64,000 nt of DNA from Nocardioides marinisabuli (lineage in GTDB: Bacteria > Actinomycetota > Actinomycetes > Propionibacteriales > Nocardioidaceae), in NCBI RefSeq assembly GCF_013466785.1, contig NZ_CP059163.1, positions 4,030,001 to 4,094,000 on the forward strand. The letters run 5' to 3'. The translations under genes and the position numbers were made by a program. Positions 51,238 through 60,800 of this stretch are shown in pieces. The notes below the pieces were generated by a model. The model made no database searches and had not been told where the DNA came from. It was given only the letters and a program-made list of their open reading frames with translations. The stretch's first letter is position 1, and every line of letters starts with the position of its first letter.

Positions 51238-52430
51238 CGGTCTCTCCTGGCTGTGGGATGTGCTGTGTGTTGATCGGGGCGGAACGTCCACGGGTCGGTG
51301 CACCGGGTGCTCACGCGGGTCTCCACCGTAGCGCCCCGCTCGCCCACCAGCGCTGCCCGGAGTCGGGCCTCCAGCACCGGCAGCCAGGTCCACTCCGCCG
51401 CCCAGTGCGCCACGTCGACCAGTGCGGGCCCCTCGTGCTCGAGGAACTCCGAGGCCGGGTGGTGACGAAGATCGCTGGTGACGTAGACGTCGACCCCGTT
51501 GTCGCGGCCCGTGCCGAGCACGGTGTCGAGCAGGAAGTCGCCGGCGCCGCCGCACACGGCCACCCGGCGCACCTCGCGGTCGGGGTCGCCCCCGACCCGC
51601 ACGCCGTGCACGGTGGGCGGCAGCACCTCGGCGACCCGGGCGGCGAAGGCGGCCAGCGTCATCGGCTCCACGCTGCCCACCCGACCGGTCCCGGTGCTCG
51701 ACAGGCCGGGGTCGGCGAGCTCCACGACGTCGTAGGCCGGCTCCTCGTAGGGGTGCACCGACAGCATCGCGCGCACCACCTCGGCGCGGCGCGAGCGCGG
51801 CGCCACCACCTCGACCCGCACCTCGGCGACCTCCTCGAGCTCACCGACCCGGCCGATGGCCGGGCTGGCACCCGGCGTCGGGCGGAACCGGCCGACGCCC
51901 TCGACGGTGAAGGAGGCCGACTCGTAGTCGCCCAGGCGCCCGGCGCCCGCCTCGGCCAGCGCGACGCGCAGCCGCTCGGCGTCGGCGACCGGCACCAGCA
52001 CGCCGATCTTGTCGAGGGCCGGGCGCTCGGCGCGCAGGATCGGGCGCAGGTCGTCGAGCCCGAGCGCGAGGGCCAGCGACTCCGAGACCCCGCCCTCGGC
52101 CTGGTCGGCGTTCGTGTGGGCGGCCAGCAGCGCGCAGCCGGCCCGGGCCAGGGTGTGCAGGGTGCGCCCCTTGGGCGTCTCGGTGGTGAAGCCGTGCACG
52201 CCCTTGAGGAAGAGCGGGTGGTGCACCACCAGCAGGTCGGCTCCCCACTCGGCGGCCTCCTGGGCCACCGCGGGCGAGGGGTCGACGGCCAGCATGATGC
52301 GGCGCACCGGCTGCGCGGGGTCGCCGTGCACCAGCCCGACGCGGTCCCAGGAGTCGGCGGTGCCGGGCGGGTACCACCCGTGCACCAGGTCGACGACGTC
52401 CCTCAGGCTGGGCTCGGTGCTCGCGTGCAT
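51234..52430 (-). CDS. Nif3-like dinuclear metal centre protein
   Basis: This is a 398-residue NIF3/DUF34 protein, forming a toroidal hexamer with a two-metal site. Ligands are in LLVVHHPLFLKGVHGF, LLAAHTNADQAEGG and LVDVAHWAAEW. The middle insertion (EVRVEVVAPRSRRAEVVRAMLSVHPYEEPAYDV) is the PII-like YqfO domain. Proposed roles include GTP cyclohydrolase-like activity; not settled. It leads a three-gene operon with the zinc-ribbon and RNase H genes. ATG 52430 is leaderless. Confidence 0.92.
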   Translation of the reverse strand: MHASTEPSLRDVVDLVHGWYPPGTADSWDRVGLVHGDPAQPVRRIMLAVDPSPAVAQEAAEWGADLLVVHHPLFLKGVHGFTTETPKGRTLHTLARAGCALLAAHTNADQAEGGVSESLALALGLDDLRPILRAERPALDKIGVLVPVADAERLRVALAEAGAGRLGDYESASFTVEGVGRFRPTPGASPAIGRVGELEEVAEVRVEVVAPRSRRAEVVRAMLSVHPYEEPAYDVVELADPGLSSTGTGRVGSVEPMTLAAFAARVAEVLPPTVHGVRVGGDPDREVRRVAVCGGAGDFLLDTVLGTGRDNGVDVYVTSDLRHHPASEFLEHEGPALVDVAHWAAEWTWLPVLEARLRAALVGERGATVETRVSTRCTDPWTFRPDQHTAHPTARRDR

Positions 52431-52436
52431 GAGGGG

Positions 52437-52442
52437 AGGCTA
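52437..52442 (-). promoter_or_regulatory. -10 box TAGCCT for the nif3-like operon, leaderless
   Basis: Reverse-strand TAGCCT, six bases, then the ATG at 52430. It is back to back with the mhuD promoter. Confidence 0.6.
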
Positions 52443-52462
52443 TCGGCGCTCGCGCCGGGACC

Positions 52463-52468
52463 TAGGCT
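52463..52468 (+). promoter_or_regulatory. -10 box TAGGCT for mhuD, leaderless
   Basis: TAGGCT ends seven bases before the ATG at 52476. There is no Shine-Dalgarno sequence. Confidence 0.6.
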
Positions 52469-52475
52469 GGGCGCC

Positions 52476-52781
52476 ATGCCCGTCGTGAAGATCAACGCCA
52501 TCTCCGTCCCCCCGCAGGCCGGCCCCGAGCTCGAGAAGCGCTTCGCCGCCCGCGCCGGCGCCGTCGAGGGCTCCCCCGGGTTCCTCGGCTTCCAGCTGCT
52601 GCGCCCCACCGCGGGCGAGGAGCGCTACTTCGTCGTCACGCACTGGCAGGACGAGGAGTCCTTCGCAGCGTGGCGCGACGGCGGCGCCCAGGCCGCGCAC
52701 GCCGGCGAGCGCGCCAAGCCCGTCGCCAGCGGGGCGGACCTGCTGGAGTTCGAGGTCGTCATGGACGTCCGCCCCTCCTGA
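52476..52781 (+). CDS. mhuD: MhuD-type haem-degrading monooxygenase
   Basis: This is a 101-residue ferredoxin-like ABM-domain protein. Sequence (VVKINAISVPPQAGPELEKR, FLGFQLLRPTAGEERYFVVTHW, AGERAKPVASGADLLEFEVV) closely follows mycobacterial MhuD. The three residues known to matter there fall at the same numbers: Asn7, Trp66 and His75. It should cleave haem to release iron (mycobilin-type product). No haem uptake genes adjoin, but the DyP cluster is about 2 kb away. Leaderless start. Confidence 0.92.
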   Translation: MPVVKINAISVPPQAGPELEKRFAARAGAVEGSPGFLGFQLLRPTAGEERYFVVTHWQDEESFAAWRDGGAQAAHAGERAKPVASGADLLEFEVVMDVRPS

Positions 52782-52794
52782 GCACCCCTGCGCG

Positions 52795-54348
<1,554 letters not shown>

Positions 54349-54531
54349 GGGCTCCTCCAAGCGGTCGTGTGACGGGGCCCACTCTAGGCAGGCCCCGGGT
54401 CGCGCCACCCCCGCCCGACCGGGCCCGTACGCCGAGCGGTGCGGCCGCGGCGACGAACGGTCGGTTCGGCCCGCGGCTGTAGCATCGAGGCGTTCCGGAC
54501 GACCACGCCGGCCGGCAGCACGGAGGACGAC

Positions 54532-55320
54532 ATCACCAGCGCGGAGCAGCCCGCCCGCCCCACGAGGACCCTCGTGTGGGCGCGCGCCGCCGTGCTCGGG
54601 CCCGTGGTGCTGCTCTCCGGCGTGGTCTCCCACGTGACCGCCGACGGGCTGCTCCCCGGCCCGGGGGTGCTGGTCGTCCTGCTGGCCGCGTGCACCGCCC
54701 TCTCGGCGGCGCTCCTGCGCACCCGGGCCTCGGCGCTGCGCCTGGTCGCCCTGCTGGTCGGCGGGCAGGGGCTGACCCACCTCCTGCTCTCGGCGGGCGC
54801 GGGCCACACCGGCTCCGGCGCGACCACGACGGCCGCTGCGGGCGGGTCACCGGCCGCCGGCTCCGCGCTGCACGCGGCCGCCGACGAGGGCGGACGCCGC
54901 GTCGGGTCACTGACCGACCACTTCGAGGCCGCCTCGGCGGCCGGAGGGCGCGCCGCCGAGGCCGCCCCGCTGGGCGCTGCGCCGGGCGGGCTGGGCTCCT
55001 CGTTCGGCCACCTCGTCGACCACGCCCTGGCCCAGGGCCCGCTGATGCTGCTGGCCCACCTGCTGGGCGCCGTCGCGCTCGGCCTGTGGCTCGCCGTCGG
55101 CGAGAGCGCGCTGTGGGGGCTGCTCGTCCTCGCGGCCGTGCAGGTCCGGCTCGCGCTGGTCGCCGACGGGTGCGCCCGCCCGCTGCGGGCCTCCCTGCAC
55201 GGCGCGATGGACGCCGCCCGACGGCTCCCGGTCCCCGCGCCGCTGCACCTGCCGCTGCCCGACTCCCTGCCGCACCGGATCGTCGCCCGCCGCGGCCCAC
55301 CGCTCCTCCTCGCCGCCTGA
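54532..55320 (+). CDS. membrane protein of the copper/DyP cluster, possible ATC start
   Basis: This protein of about 262 residues has roughly four or five hydrophobic helices (LGPVVLLSGVVSHVTADGLL to LLGAVALGLWLAVG) and a His/Ala-rich loop. I do not recognise a family by sequence. Position next to PCu(A)C and DyP genes matches a membrane component of the Streptomyces ecuC-dtpA neighbourhood. No ATG/GTG/TTG fits well: GTG 54439 lies upstream of the likely -10 (TAGCAT 54480-54485) and GTG 54571 would cut into the first helix. GGAGGA at 54522-54527 is followed, four bases on, by ATC ACC AGC; ATC 54532 is proposed. Start uncertain. Confidence 0.6.
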   Translation: MTSAEQPARPTRTLVWARAAVLGPVVLLSGVVSHVTADGLLPGPGVLVVLLAACTALSAALLRTRASALRLVALLVGGQGLTHLLLSAGAGHTGSGATTTAAAGGSPAAGSALHAAADEGGRRVGSLTDHFEAASAAGGRAAEAAPLGAAPGGLGSSFGHLVDHALAQGPLMLLAHLLGAVALGLWLAVGESALWGLLVLAAVQVRLALVADGCARPLRASLHGAMDAARRLPVPAPLHLPLPDSLPHRIVARRGPPLLLAA

Positions 55321-55387
55321 CCCCGCGCCGCCGACCGCGGCGCCTCCCGCGCGCGACCGCGCGCCCACGTCGTACGAGGAGACCCTG

Positions 55388-56044
55388 ATGAGCAGCACCA
55401 CCCGCACCACCCGAACCACCAGCCCCCGCGCCCGCCGGCTGGTCCCGGCCGCCGCCCTCGCCCTCGCGCTCGGCGCCGGCCTCGTGGCCTGCGGCGACGA
55501 GGAGCCGGCCGACGCCTCGTCGTCGAGCACCGCTGCCGAGGCGAGCGCCGAGATCACCGTCGGGGACCCCTGGGTGCGCGCCACCACCGGCGCCGAGGAC
55601 ACCACGATGTCGGCGGCCTTCATGACCATCGACAACGCCGGCGACGCCGACGTCACCCTCACCGGCGCCTCCACCGACGTGGCCGGCACGGTCGAGATCC
55701 ACGAGATGTCGATGGTCGACGGCGCCATGGCGATGTCGGTCATGGACGACGGCCTGGTCATCGAGGCCGGGCGCGGCAAGGTCCTCGAGCCCAACGGCTA
55801 CCACGTGATGCTGATGGACGTGCAGCGCGAGCTCGCCGCCGGCGACGAGGTCGACCTCACCCTGGAGTTCTCCGACGGCACCACCGAGACCCTCACCGTG
55901 CCGGTCAAGGAGTTCACCGAGGAGGAGGGCCACTACCACGAGCCCGGCACCGGTGAGCACGACCACGGCGACGACGAGGACCACGGCGACGAGGGGCACA
56001 GCGACGACGAGCACTCCGAGGACGAGGAGCACTCGCACTCGTGA
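55388..56044 (+). CDS. PCu(A)C-family copper chaperone lipoprotein
   Basis: This is a 218-residue lipoprotein (lipobox LVAC, Cys about 35). The PCu(A)C fold includes PWVRATTGAEDTTMSAAFMTI, the copper-binding VEIHEMSM (HxM) and GYHVMLMDV. It ends in a His/Asp/Glu-rich tail (about the last 38 residues) that could bind extra metal. In Streptomyces the homologue ECuC delivers copper outside the cell together with Sco; a Sco1 gene is at 32917. GAGGAG precedes the ATG. The following peroxidase overlaps its stop (GTGA). Confidence 0.92.
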   Translation: MSSTTRTTRTTSPRARRLVPAAALALALGAGLVACGDEEPADASSSSTAAEASAEITVGDPWVRATTGAEDTTMSAAFMTIDNAGDADVTLTGASTDVAGTVEIHEMSMVDGAMAMSVMDDGLVIEAGRGKVLEPNGYHVMLMDVQRELAAGDEVDLTLEFSDGTTETLTVPVKEFTEEEGHYHEPGTGEHDHGDDEDHGDEGHSDDEHSEDEEHSHS

Positions 56045-57261
56045 GCCCGGCCCCACGCGTCAGCCGCCGTCGCCTCCTGGGCTACGTCGGCAGCACCGGT
56101 GTCGGCGCGGCCGCCGGCGCCGGTGCGGTCCTGGCCGTCGGTGCCGAGGAGGCGCCCCCCGCGTCCTCGGCGGCGGCGGCCGTGGGTGCGCCGGGGCGCA
56201 CCATCGAGCCCTGGGGCGCCCACCAGCCCGGCGTGGCGACGGCGCAGACCGAGGTCACCGAGCTCGTCGCCCTCGACCTGCGCGCCGACGTCGACCGGGA
56301 GGCGCTGGGCCGGCTGATGCGCCTGTGGACCGGCGACATCGAGGCCCTGACCGCCGGCCGCGGCGCGCCCGGGGACCCGGCCCCGTGGCTCTCCCAGCCG
56401 GCCTCCGACCTCACGATCACGGTCGGCGTCGGCCCCGACGCCTGCCGGCCGGGCCTGTTCGGCGCGGGCCCCGACGGGTTCGCGGCGGTGCCGCCGATGA
56501 GCCGAGACCGGCTGCAGGAGCGCTGGAGCGGCGGCGACCTCCTCGTGGTCGTGGCCGGACGTGACGGCACCACCGTCGCCCACGCCGTACGCCGCCTGGT
56601 CGCCGACGCGGCGCCCTTCGCGCGGGCGCGGTGGCGCCAGGCCGGGTCGTGGAACCCCACCGGACCCGACGGGCGCCCCCAGACGGGCCGCAACCTCTTC
56701 GGCCAGGTCGACGGCTCGGGCAACCCGCAGCCGGGCAGCCCGCTGTTCGACTCGACGGTGTGGGTGCGCGAGGGACGCTGGGCGGGCGGCAGCACCCTGG
56801 TGGTGCGACGCATCCGGATGGACCTCGACACCTGGGACGAGCTGACCCGCGACGAGCAGGAGCGCTCGGTCGGACGGGCGTTGGCCGACGGCGCACCCCT
56901 GACCGGCGGCATGGAGATCGACGAGCTCGACCTGTCCGCGCGCTCCCAGGGTCGGCTGGTGGTGCCGGTCGACGCCCACGCACGCCGCGCGCACCCCTCC
57001 CTCAACGGCGGTCGCCGGATGTTCCGCAAGGGCGCCAACTACACCCGCGAGGTCGAGACCGAGCAGGGCGTCGAGGTCGAGAGCGGTCTGGTGTTCCTGG
57101 CCTACCAGGCCGACCTGCTCGACCAGTTCGTGCCGGTGCAGCGGATGCTCGACGAGTCCGACCAGCTCAACGAGTGGACCACCGCGATCGGCTCGGCGAC
57201 CTTCGCGGTGCTGCCCGGCTTCGAGCAGGGCTCCTGGCTGGGCGAGCAGCTGCTCGCCTGA
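56041..57261 (+). CDS. Tat-exported DyP-type peroxidase (DtpA/EfeB-like)
   Basis: This is a 406-residue haem peroxidase. The Tat signal has VSRRRLLGYVG. The DyP marks are FGQVDGSGNP (GxxDG with the distal Asp), the proximal-ligand region VDAHARRAHPSLN and the distal Arg segment RRMFRKGANY. It oxidises dyes or phenolics with peroxide, or, in the EfeB proposal, acts on haem; in Streptomyces DtpA works with copper chaperones and a radical-copper oxidase. GTG 56041 overlaps the chaperone stop. Confidence 0.93.
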   Translation: MSPAPRVSRRRLLGYVGSTGVGAAAGAGAVLAVGAEEAPPASSAAAAVGAPGRTIEPWGAHQPGVATAQTEVTELVALDLRADVDREALGRLMRLWTGDIEALTAGRGAPGDPAPWLSQPASDLTITVGVGPDACRPGLFGAGPDGFAAVPPMSRDRLQERWSGGDLLVVVAGRDGTTVAHAVRRLVADAAPFARARWRQAGSWNPTGPDGRPQTGRNLFGQVDGSGNPQPGSPLFDSTVWVREGRWAGGSTLVVRRIRMDLDTWDELTRDEQERSVGRALADGAPLTGGMEIDELDLSARSQGRLVVPVDAHARRAHPSLNGGRRMFRKGANYTREVETEQGVEVESGLVFLAYQADLLDQFVPVQRMLDESDQLNEWTTAIGSATFAVLPGFEQGSWLGEQLLA

Positions 57262-57265
57262 CCGC

Positions 57266-57331
57266 GACCCGGCGCCACTTCCCCGCCGACCCGGCGCCAC
57301 TTCCCCGCCGACCCGGCGCCACTTCCCCGCC
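57266..57331. repeat. 22-bp tandem repeat, 3 copies
   Basis: Units begin at 57266, 57288 and 57310 (GACCCGGCGCCACTT then CCCCGCC). The next partial unit supplies the left arm of the terminator at 57331-57360. Length, the first eight bases and the last four match the array at 11462-11520 (16 of 22 positions identical). Confidence 0.85.
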
Positions 57332-57360
57332 GACCCGGCTGGTTCACACCAGCCGGGTCG
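57331..57360 (+). terminator. hairpin terminator of the copper/DyP cluster
   Basis: CGACCCGGCTGG (57331-57342) and CCAGCCGGGTCG (57349-57360) form a perfect 12-bp stem with a 6-base loop. Confidence 0.75.
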
Positions 57361-57385
57361 ACACCCACCACGCCGGGTGCGCCAC

Positions 57386-57414
57386 ATGAGAGCTTTCTCA
57401 TCGGGCTCTCACGG
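57386..57414 (+). promoter_or_regulatory. 29-bp operator, copy 1 (upstream of small acidic protein and two-component genes)
   Basis: The sequence holds TGAGAGC, TCTCATCG and CTCA, with two TCTCA direct repeats exactly 11 bases apart (57396 and 57407). That is the spacing typical of OmpR-family regulator sites. It matches 22 of 29 bases, ungapped, with the site at 61204-61232 on the opposite strand. It lies 32 bases before the ATG at 57446. Confidence 0.65.
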
Positions 57415-57445
57415 CCCTCCCACCGCAGGAGAGGATGCTGGCCCC

Positions 57446-57775
57446 ATGAGTCGCCCGTGGAAGGTCGTCCTGCTGGCCGTCCTGGTCCTGCCCGTGCTGG
57501 CCTACGCGGCCGGCGCGCTGACGGCGACGTCGCCGCGCGAGCCCGCGCCGCGCCCTCCCATCCTGCTCGAGGATCCACGCGGCGACGTCTCCCCCGGCGC
57601 CACGCTGAGGCCCTCCGCCGCGCCGACCTCCAGCCCCTCCTCGGACGACGATGACGACGACGACGATGACGACGACGGGGTCACCGTGATCCGCCCCGAC
57701 ATCGGCGAGGACGACGATGACGACGACGGGGACGACGATGACGATGGGGACGACGACGAAGGGGACGACGACTGA
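57446..57775 (+). CDS. small secreted or membrane-anchored Asp-rich protein
   Basis: This is a 109-residue protein. One N-terminal hydrophobic segment (KVVLLAVLVLPVLAYAAGAL, about 5-24) precedes a Pro/Ser linker and two polyaspartate tracts, with VTVIRPDIGE between them. Small secreted hydrophilic proteins of this kind commonly precede two-component genes in actinobacteria; no function is established. A calcium or metal buffer or a sensor ligand is inference. GGAGAGG lies about 11 bases before the ATG. It shares an operator with the other small acidic protein at 60797-61129. Confidence 0.75.
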   Translation: MSRPWKVVLLAVLVLPVLAYAAGALTATSPREPAPRPPILLEDPRGDVSPGATLRPSAAPTSSPSSDDDDDDDDDDDGVTVIRPDIGEDDDDDDGDDDDDGDDDEGDDD

Positions 57776-59250
57776 CCAGGCCCGGCACTCCTGAGAACCG
57801 GCCCGACCGCCAGCCGCGGTCGGGCCTGTCGGTGCGCGCCCGGATCAGCGTCACGGTGGCCCTCCTGGTCGCTGCGACGCTGCTGCTGGCCGGCGTCCTG
57901 GTCTACGCCATCGAGGCACGACGTCTCGGCGAGCAGACCGCGTCGGCCGTCGACCAGGAGCTGGCCGAGCTCTCCGCGCTCCAGGAGGACGGGGTCGACC
58001 CGACCACCGGCGAGCCCTTCGCCGACGTCGCCACCCTGCTGCGGCTCTTCATGGAGCGCAACGTCCCCGACGACGACGAGCTCCTGGTCGGCTGGGTCAC
58101 CGGCCAGCAGGTCGAGTACGTCTCCCCCCGCACCGACCCGCTCGCCGAGGACCCCGCGTTCGTCGACCTGGTCGAGCCGATCGTCGAGGAGGGCGGCACG
58201 GTGCGCGCCGAGCTGCCGGCGTACGGCGAGCTGCTGGTCGTGGCGCAGCCGGTGGCCATGCGCAGCGGCTCCCAGTCGGGCGCGCTCGTGGTGGTCACCC
58301 GGCTCGACCAGACCCGCGCCGGGCTGGTCGAGACGATGCGCACCTACGCGATCGTCTCGGCGCTGGCGCTGCTGGTGGTCACCGGTGCCGCCTACCTGCT
58401 GACCGGGCGGCTGCTCGCCCCGCTGCGCACCCTGCGCGAGACCGCCCAGGAGATCTCGGAGACCGACCTGTCGCGCCGGCTGCCCGTGCGCGGCAACGAC
58501 GACATCACCGCCCTGACCCGCACCGTCAACCAGATGCTGGCCAGGCTGGAGTCGGCCTTCGCCGGGCAGCGCCAGTTCCTCGACGACGCCGGGCACGAGC
58601 TGAGGACCCCCCTCACGGTGCTGCGGGGCCACCTCGAGCTGCTCGACGCCGGCGACCCCGACGACGTGGAGCAGACCCGGGCGCTGCTGCTCGACGAGGC
58701 CGACCGCATGTCCCGCCTCGTCGGCGACCTGATCCTGCTCGCCAAGAGCGACCGGCCGGACTTCGTCACCCCGGCGCCCTGCGACCTGCGCACCCTCACC
58801 GAGGACGTCCTGGCCAAGGCCAGTGCCCTTGGTGGGCGCGACTGGCGCCTCGACGGTGTCGCCGAGGTCGTCGTGCCGGCCGACGCCCAGCGCCTGACCC
58901 AGGCCCTGCTGCAGCTGGCCGAGAACGCCACCAAGCACACGGGCCCCGGTGACACGGTCGCGCTCGGCTCCGCCTGGGAGGGCGGCCAGGTGCGGCTGTG
59001 GGTGCGCGACAGCGGCCCGGGGGTCGCCGAGGCCGACCGGGAGACGATCTTCGACCGCTTCGGTCGCGGCAGGGTGCCGGAGGGCGACGACGGCTTCGGC
59101 CTCGGGCTCTCCATCGTCAGCGCCATCGCCGAGGCGCACGGCGGCCGGGTGGGGGTCGAGGACCCCGGGCCGGAGCATCCCGCCGGCGCCCGCTTCGTCA
59201 TCACCTTGCCCGCCCACCCCACCGAGGAGTCCACGTGGCCCGCATCCTGA
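57772..59250 (+). CDS. sensor histidine kinase, probable CTG start
   Basis: This protein of about 492 residues has a transmembrane helix (about 28-48) and an extracytoplasmic domain of about 125 residues rich in Asp/Glu. A second helix, HAMP, dimerisation H-box (FLDDAGHELRTPLTVLRGHL) and HATPase (QLAENATKHT, VRDSGPGV, DDGFGLGLSIVSAI) follow. It pairs with the overlapping response regulator. The first standard start is GTG 57832, without a Shine-Dalgarno sequence. CTG 57772 (giving TRPGTPENRPDRQ) overlaps the upstream stop as CTGA and has AAGGGG seven bases before it, so it is preferred. Stimulus unknown. Confidence 0.88.
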   Translation: MTRPGTPENRPDRQPRSGLSVRARISVTVALLVAATLLLAGVLVYAIEARRLGEQTASAVDQELAELSALQEDGVDPTTGEPFADVATLLRLFMERNVPDDDELLVGWVTGQQVEYVSPRTDPLAEDPAFVDLVEPIVEEGGTVRAELPAYGELLVVAQPVAMRSGSQSGALVVVTRLDQTRAGLVETMRTYAIVSALALLVVTGAAYLLTGRLLAPLRTLRETAQEISETDLSRRLPVRGNDDITALTRTVNQMLARLESAFAGQRQFLDDAGHELRTPLTVLRGHLELLDAGDPDDVEQTRALLLDEADRMSRLVGDLILLAKSDRPDFVTPAPCDLRTLTEDVLAKASALGGRDWRLDGVAEVVVPADAQRLTQALLQLAENATKHTGPGDTVALGSAWEGGQVRLWVRDSGPGVAEADRETIFDRFGRGRVPEGDDGFGLGLSIVSAIAEAHGGRVGVEDPGPEHPAGARFVITLPAHPTEESTWPAS

Positions 59251-59915
59251 TCGTCGAGGACGAGGCCCGCATCGCCTCGTTCATCGCCAAGGGCCTGCGC
59301 GCCGACGGCCACCAGGCCACCGTGGTCGGCGACGGGCCCACCGGGCTCGACCTCGCGCTCGCCGGCGAGCACGACCTGGTGATCCTCGACATCGGCCTGC
59401 CCGGGATGGACGGCTTCGAGGTCCTCGACCAGCTGCGCTCGCAGGGCTCGCGCCTGCCGGTCGTGGTGCTCACCGCCCGCGACTCGGTCACCGACACGGT
59501 CTCCGCGCTGGAGGGCGGTGCCGACGACTACATGGCCAAGCCGTTCCGCTACGCCGAGCTCCAGGCGCGCATCAGGCTGCGGCTGCGGCAGGGGCAGGCC
59601 GCCGGCGACGCCGTGTCCTCCGCGACCTCCGACGCGCTCGAGGTGGGCGGGGTGCACCTCGACCTGCGGACCCGGCGGGCCCGGGTGGGTGGGCAGCAGG
59701 TCGACCTGTCGGCCCGCGAGTTCGCGCTGGCCGAGATCTTCATGCGCAACGCGGGGCAGGTCCTGTCGCGCGAGCAGCTGCTCGACCACGTCTGGGGCTT
59801 CGACTTCGACCCCGGCTCCAACGTCGTGGACGTGTACGTCGGCTACCTGCGCAAGAAGTTCGGGGCCCGCTGCATCACCACCGTGCGCGGCATGGGCTAC
59901 CGCTTCGACGCCTGA
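59235..59915 (+). CDS. OmpR/PhoB-family response regulator
   Basis: This is a 226-residue regulator. The receiver domain has acidic EDE, phosphoacceptor Asp in LVILDIGLPGMDG, Thr in VVVLTARD and Lys in MAKPF. The winged-helix DNA-binding domain has SAREFALAEIFMRNAGQVLSREQLLDHVWGF and NVVDVYVGYLRKKFG. GTG 59235 follows GAGGAG by five bases and overlaps the kinase gene by 16. Direct repeats at 57386-57414 and 61204-61232 have the 11-bp period this family binds, so autoregulation and control of the divergent flank are likely. Confidence 0.93.
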   Translation: MARILIVEDEARIASFIAKGLRADGHQATVVGDGPTGLDLALAGEHDLVILDIGLPGMDGFEVLDQLRSQGSRLPVVVLTARDSVTDTVSALEGGADDYMAKPFRYAELQARIRLRLRQGQAAGDAVSSATSDALEVGGVHLDLRTRRARVGGQQVDLSAREFALAEIFMRNAGQVLSREQLLDHVWGFDFDPGSNVVDVYVGYLRKKFGARCITTVRGMGYRFDA

Positions 59916-59927
59916 GCAGGCTCAGGC
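59910..59927. terminator. short hairpin across two convergent stop codons
   Basis: GCCTGAG-CAGG-CTCAGGC contains the stop of the response regulator and that of the protein kinase gene. It is weak but well placed. Confidence 0.45.
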
Positions 59928-60800
59928 CCGCCAACCGGTGAGCCGCGGGGCCGGCAGCCGGGCCAGGACCGGCTCGCACGCCTGGGCCACCTCGTGCGGG
60001 AGCGGGCGGTCCTCCGGTCGCTTCTCCAGCCCGGCCAGCACGACCTTCTCCACCTCGGTGGGCACCCGCGGCGGCAGCGGCCGGGGCGCCTGCACCAGCT
60101 GCGGGTGCCGTTCCTCCGGGGTCGCGCCGAGCCGGTCGGGGCGGTCGAAGGGCAGGTGGCCGGCCACCGCCTCGAACAGGGTGACGCACAGCCCCCAGAC
60201 GTCGCTGGCGTGCCCGGGACCCTCGCCCCGCGAGGGGTCGGCCTGCTCCGGCGACAGGTGGTCGTCGGTCCCGATCACCGCGGTGAGGGCGCGCGCCTGG
60301 TCCACCGGCCGGGCCACCGACAGGTCGATGAGCCGCGCCGGGGCGCCCATGATGATGTTGCTGGGCTTGATGTCCAGGTGCGTCCACCCGACGTGGCGCA
60401 GGTAGTGCAGCGCCGAGGCGACCTCGATGGCCAGTGGCAGGTACTGCTGCTCGGTGAGACGACCGTGGCGGCGCAGCAGCGTGGAGAGCCTGGGGCCGTC
60501 GAGGTGCTCGAGCACGAGGTGCGGGCGTGGCCCCTCCTCCTCGTGCCGCAGTCCGCGCACGACGACCGGGTGGTTGACCGCCGCGAGGGCCTGCGCCTCA
60601 CGGCGCAGGCCTCGCAGCGCCGAGGCGTCGTCGACCCGGCCGGGCCGCACCACCTTGACCACGACCGGTGCGTAGGTCACCTCGTCGAACGCCAGGTAGG
60701 CCTCGTACGTCGACCCGCCACCGAGCAGGCGCACCGCGGTCAGCTCGGGGGTGATCTGGTCGCCGGGGTGGAGGTCCCAGGTGGGTGCGTCCTGGCTCAC
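59922..60800 (-). CDS. serine/threonine protein kinase-like protein, soluble, divergent motifs
   Basis: This is a 292-residue kinase domain with no transmembrane or sensor region. Glycine loop LGGGSTYEAYLA, ATP Lys49 (VVVKVV) and catalytic loop HLDIKPSN (Asp143, Lys145; HLD in place of HRD) are present. DFG is replaced by DLS (Asp159), and the APE position reads SPE. Core catalytic residues remain, so activity is possible. GTG 60800 overlaps the stop of the small secreted protein (GTGA), an unusual pairing. Confidence 0.85.
   Translation of the reverse strand: MSQDAPTWDLHPGDQITPELTAVRLLGGGSTYEAYLAFDEVTYAPVVVKVVRPGRVDDASALRGLRREAQALAAVNHPVVVRGLRHEEEGPRPHLVLEHLDGPRLSTLLRRHGRLTEQQYLPLAIEVASALHYLRHVGWTHLDIKPSNIIMGAPARLIDLSVARPVDQARALTAVIGTDDHLSPEQADPSRGEGPGHASDVWGLCVTLFEAVAGHLPFDRPDRLGATPEERHPQLVQAPRPLPPRVPTEVEKVVLAGLEKRPEDRPLPHEVAQACEPVLARLPAPRLTGWRA

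Noticed and set aside
57640..57775. GAC-rich simple repeat as a non-coding microsatellite
   Set aside because: It lies in frame in a gene with signal segment and Shine-Dalgarno sequence and encodes polyaspartate.
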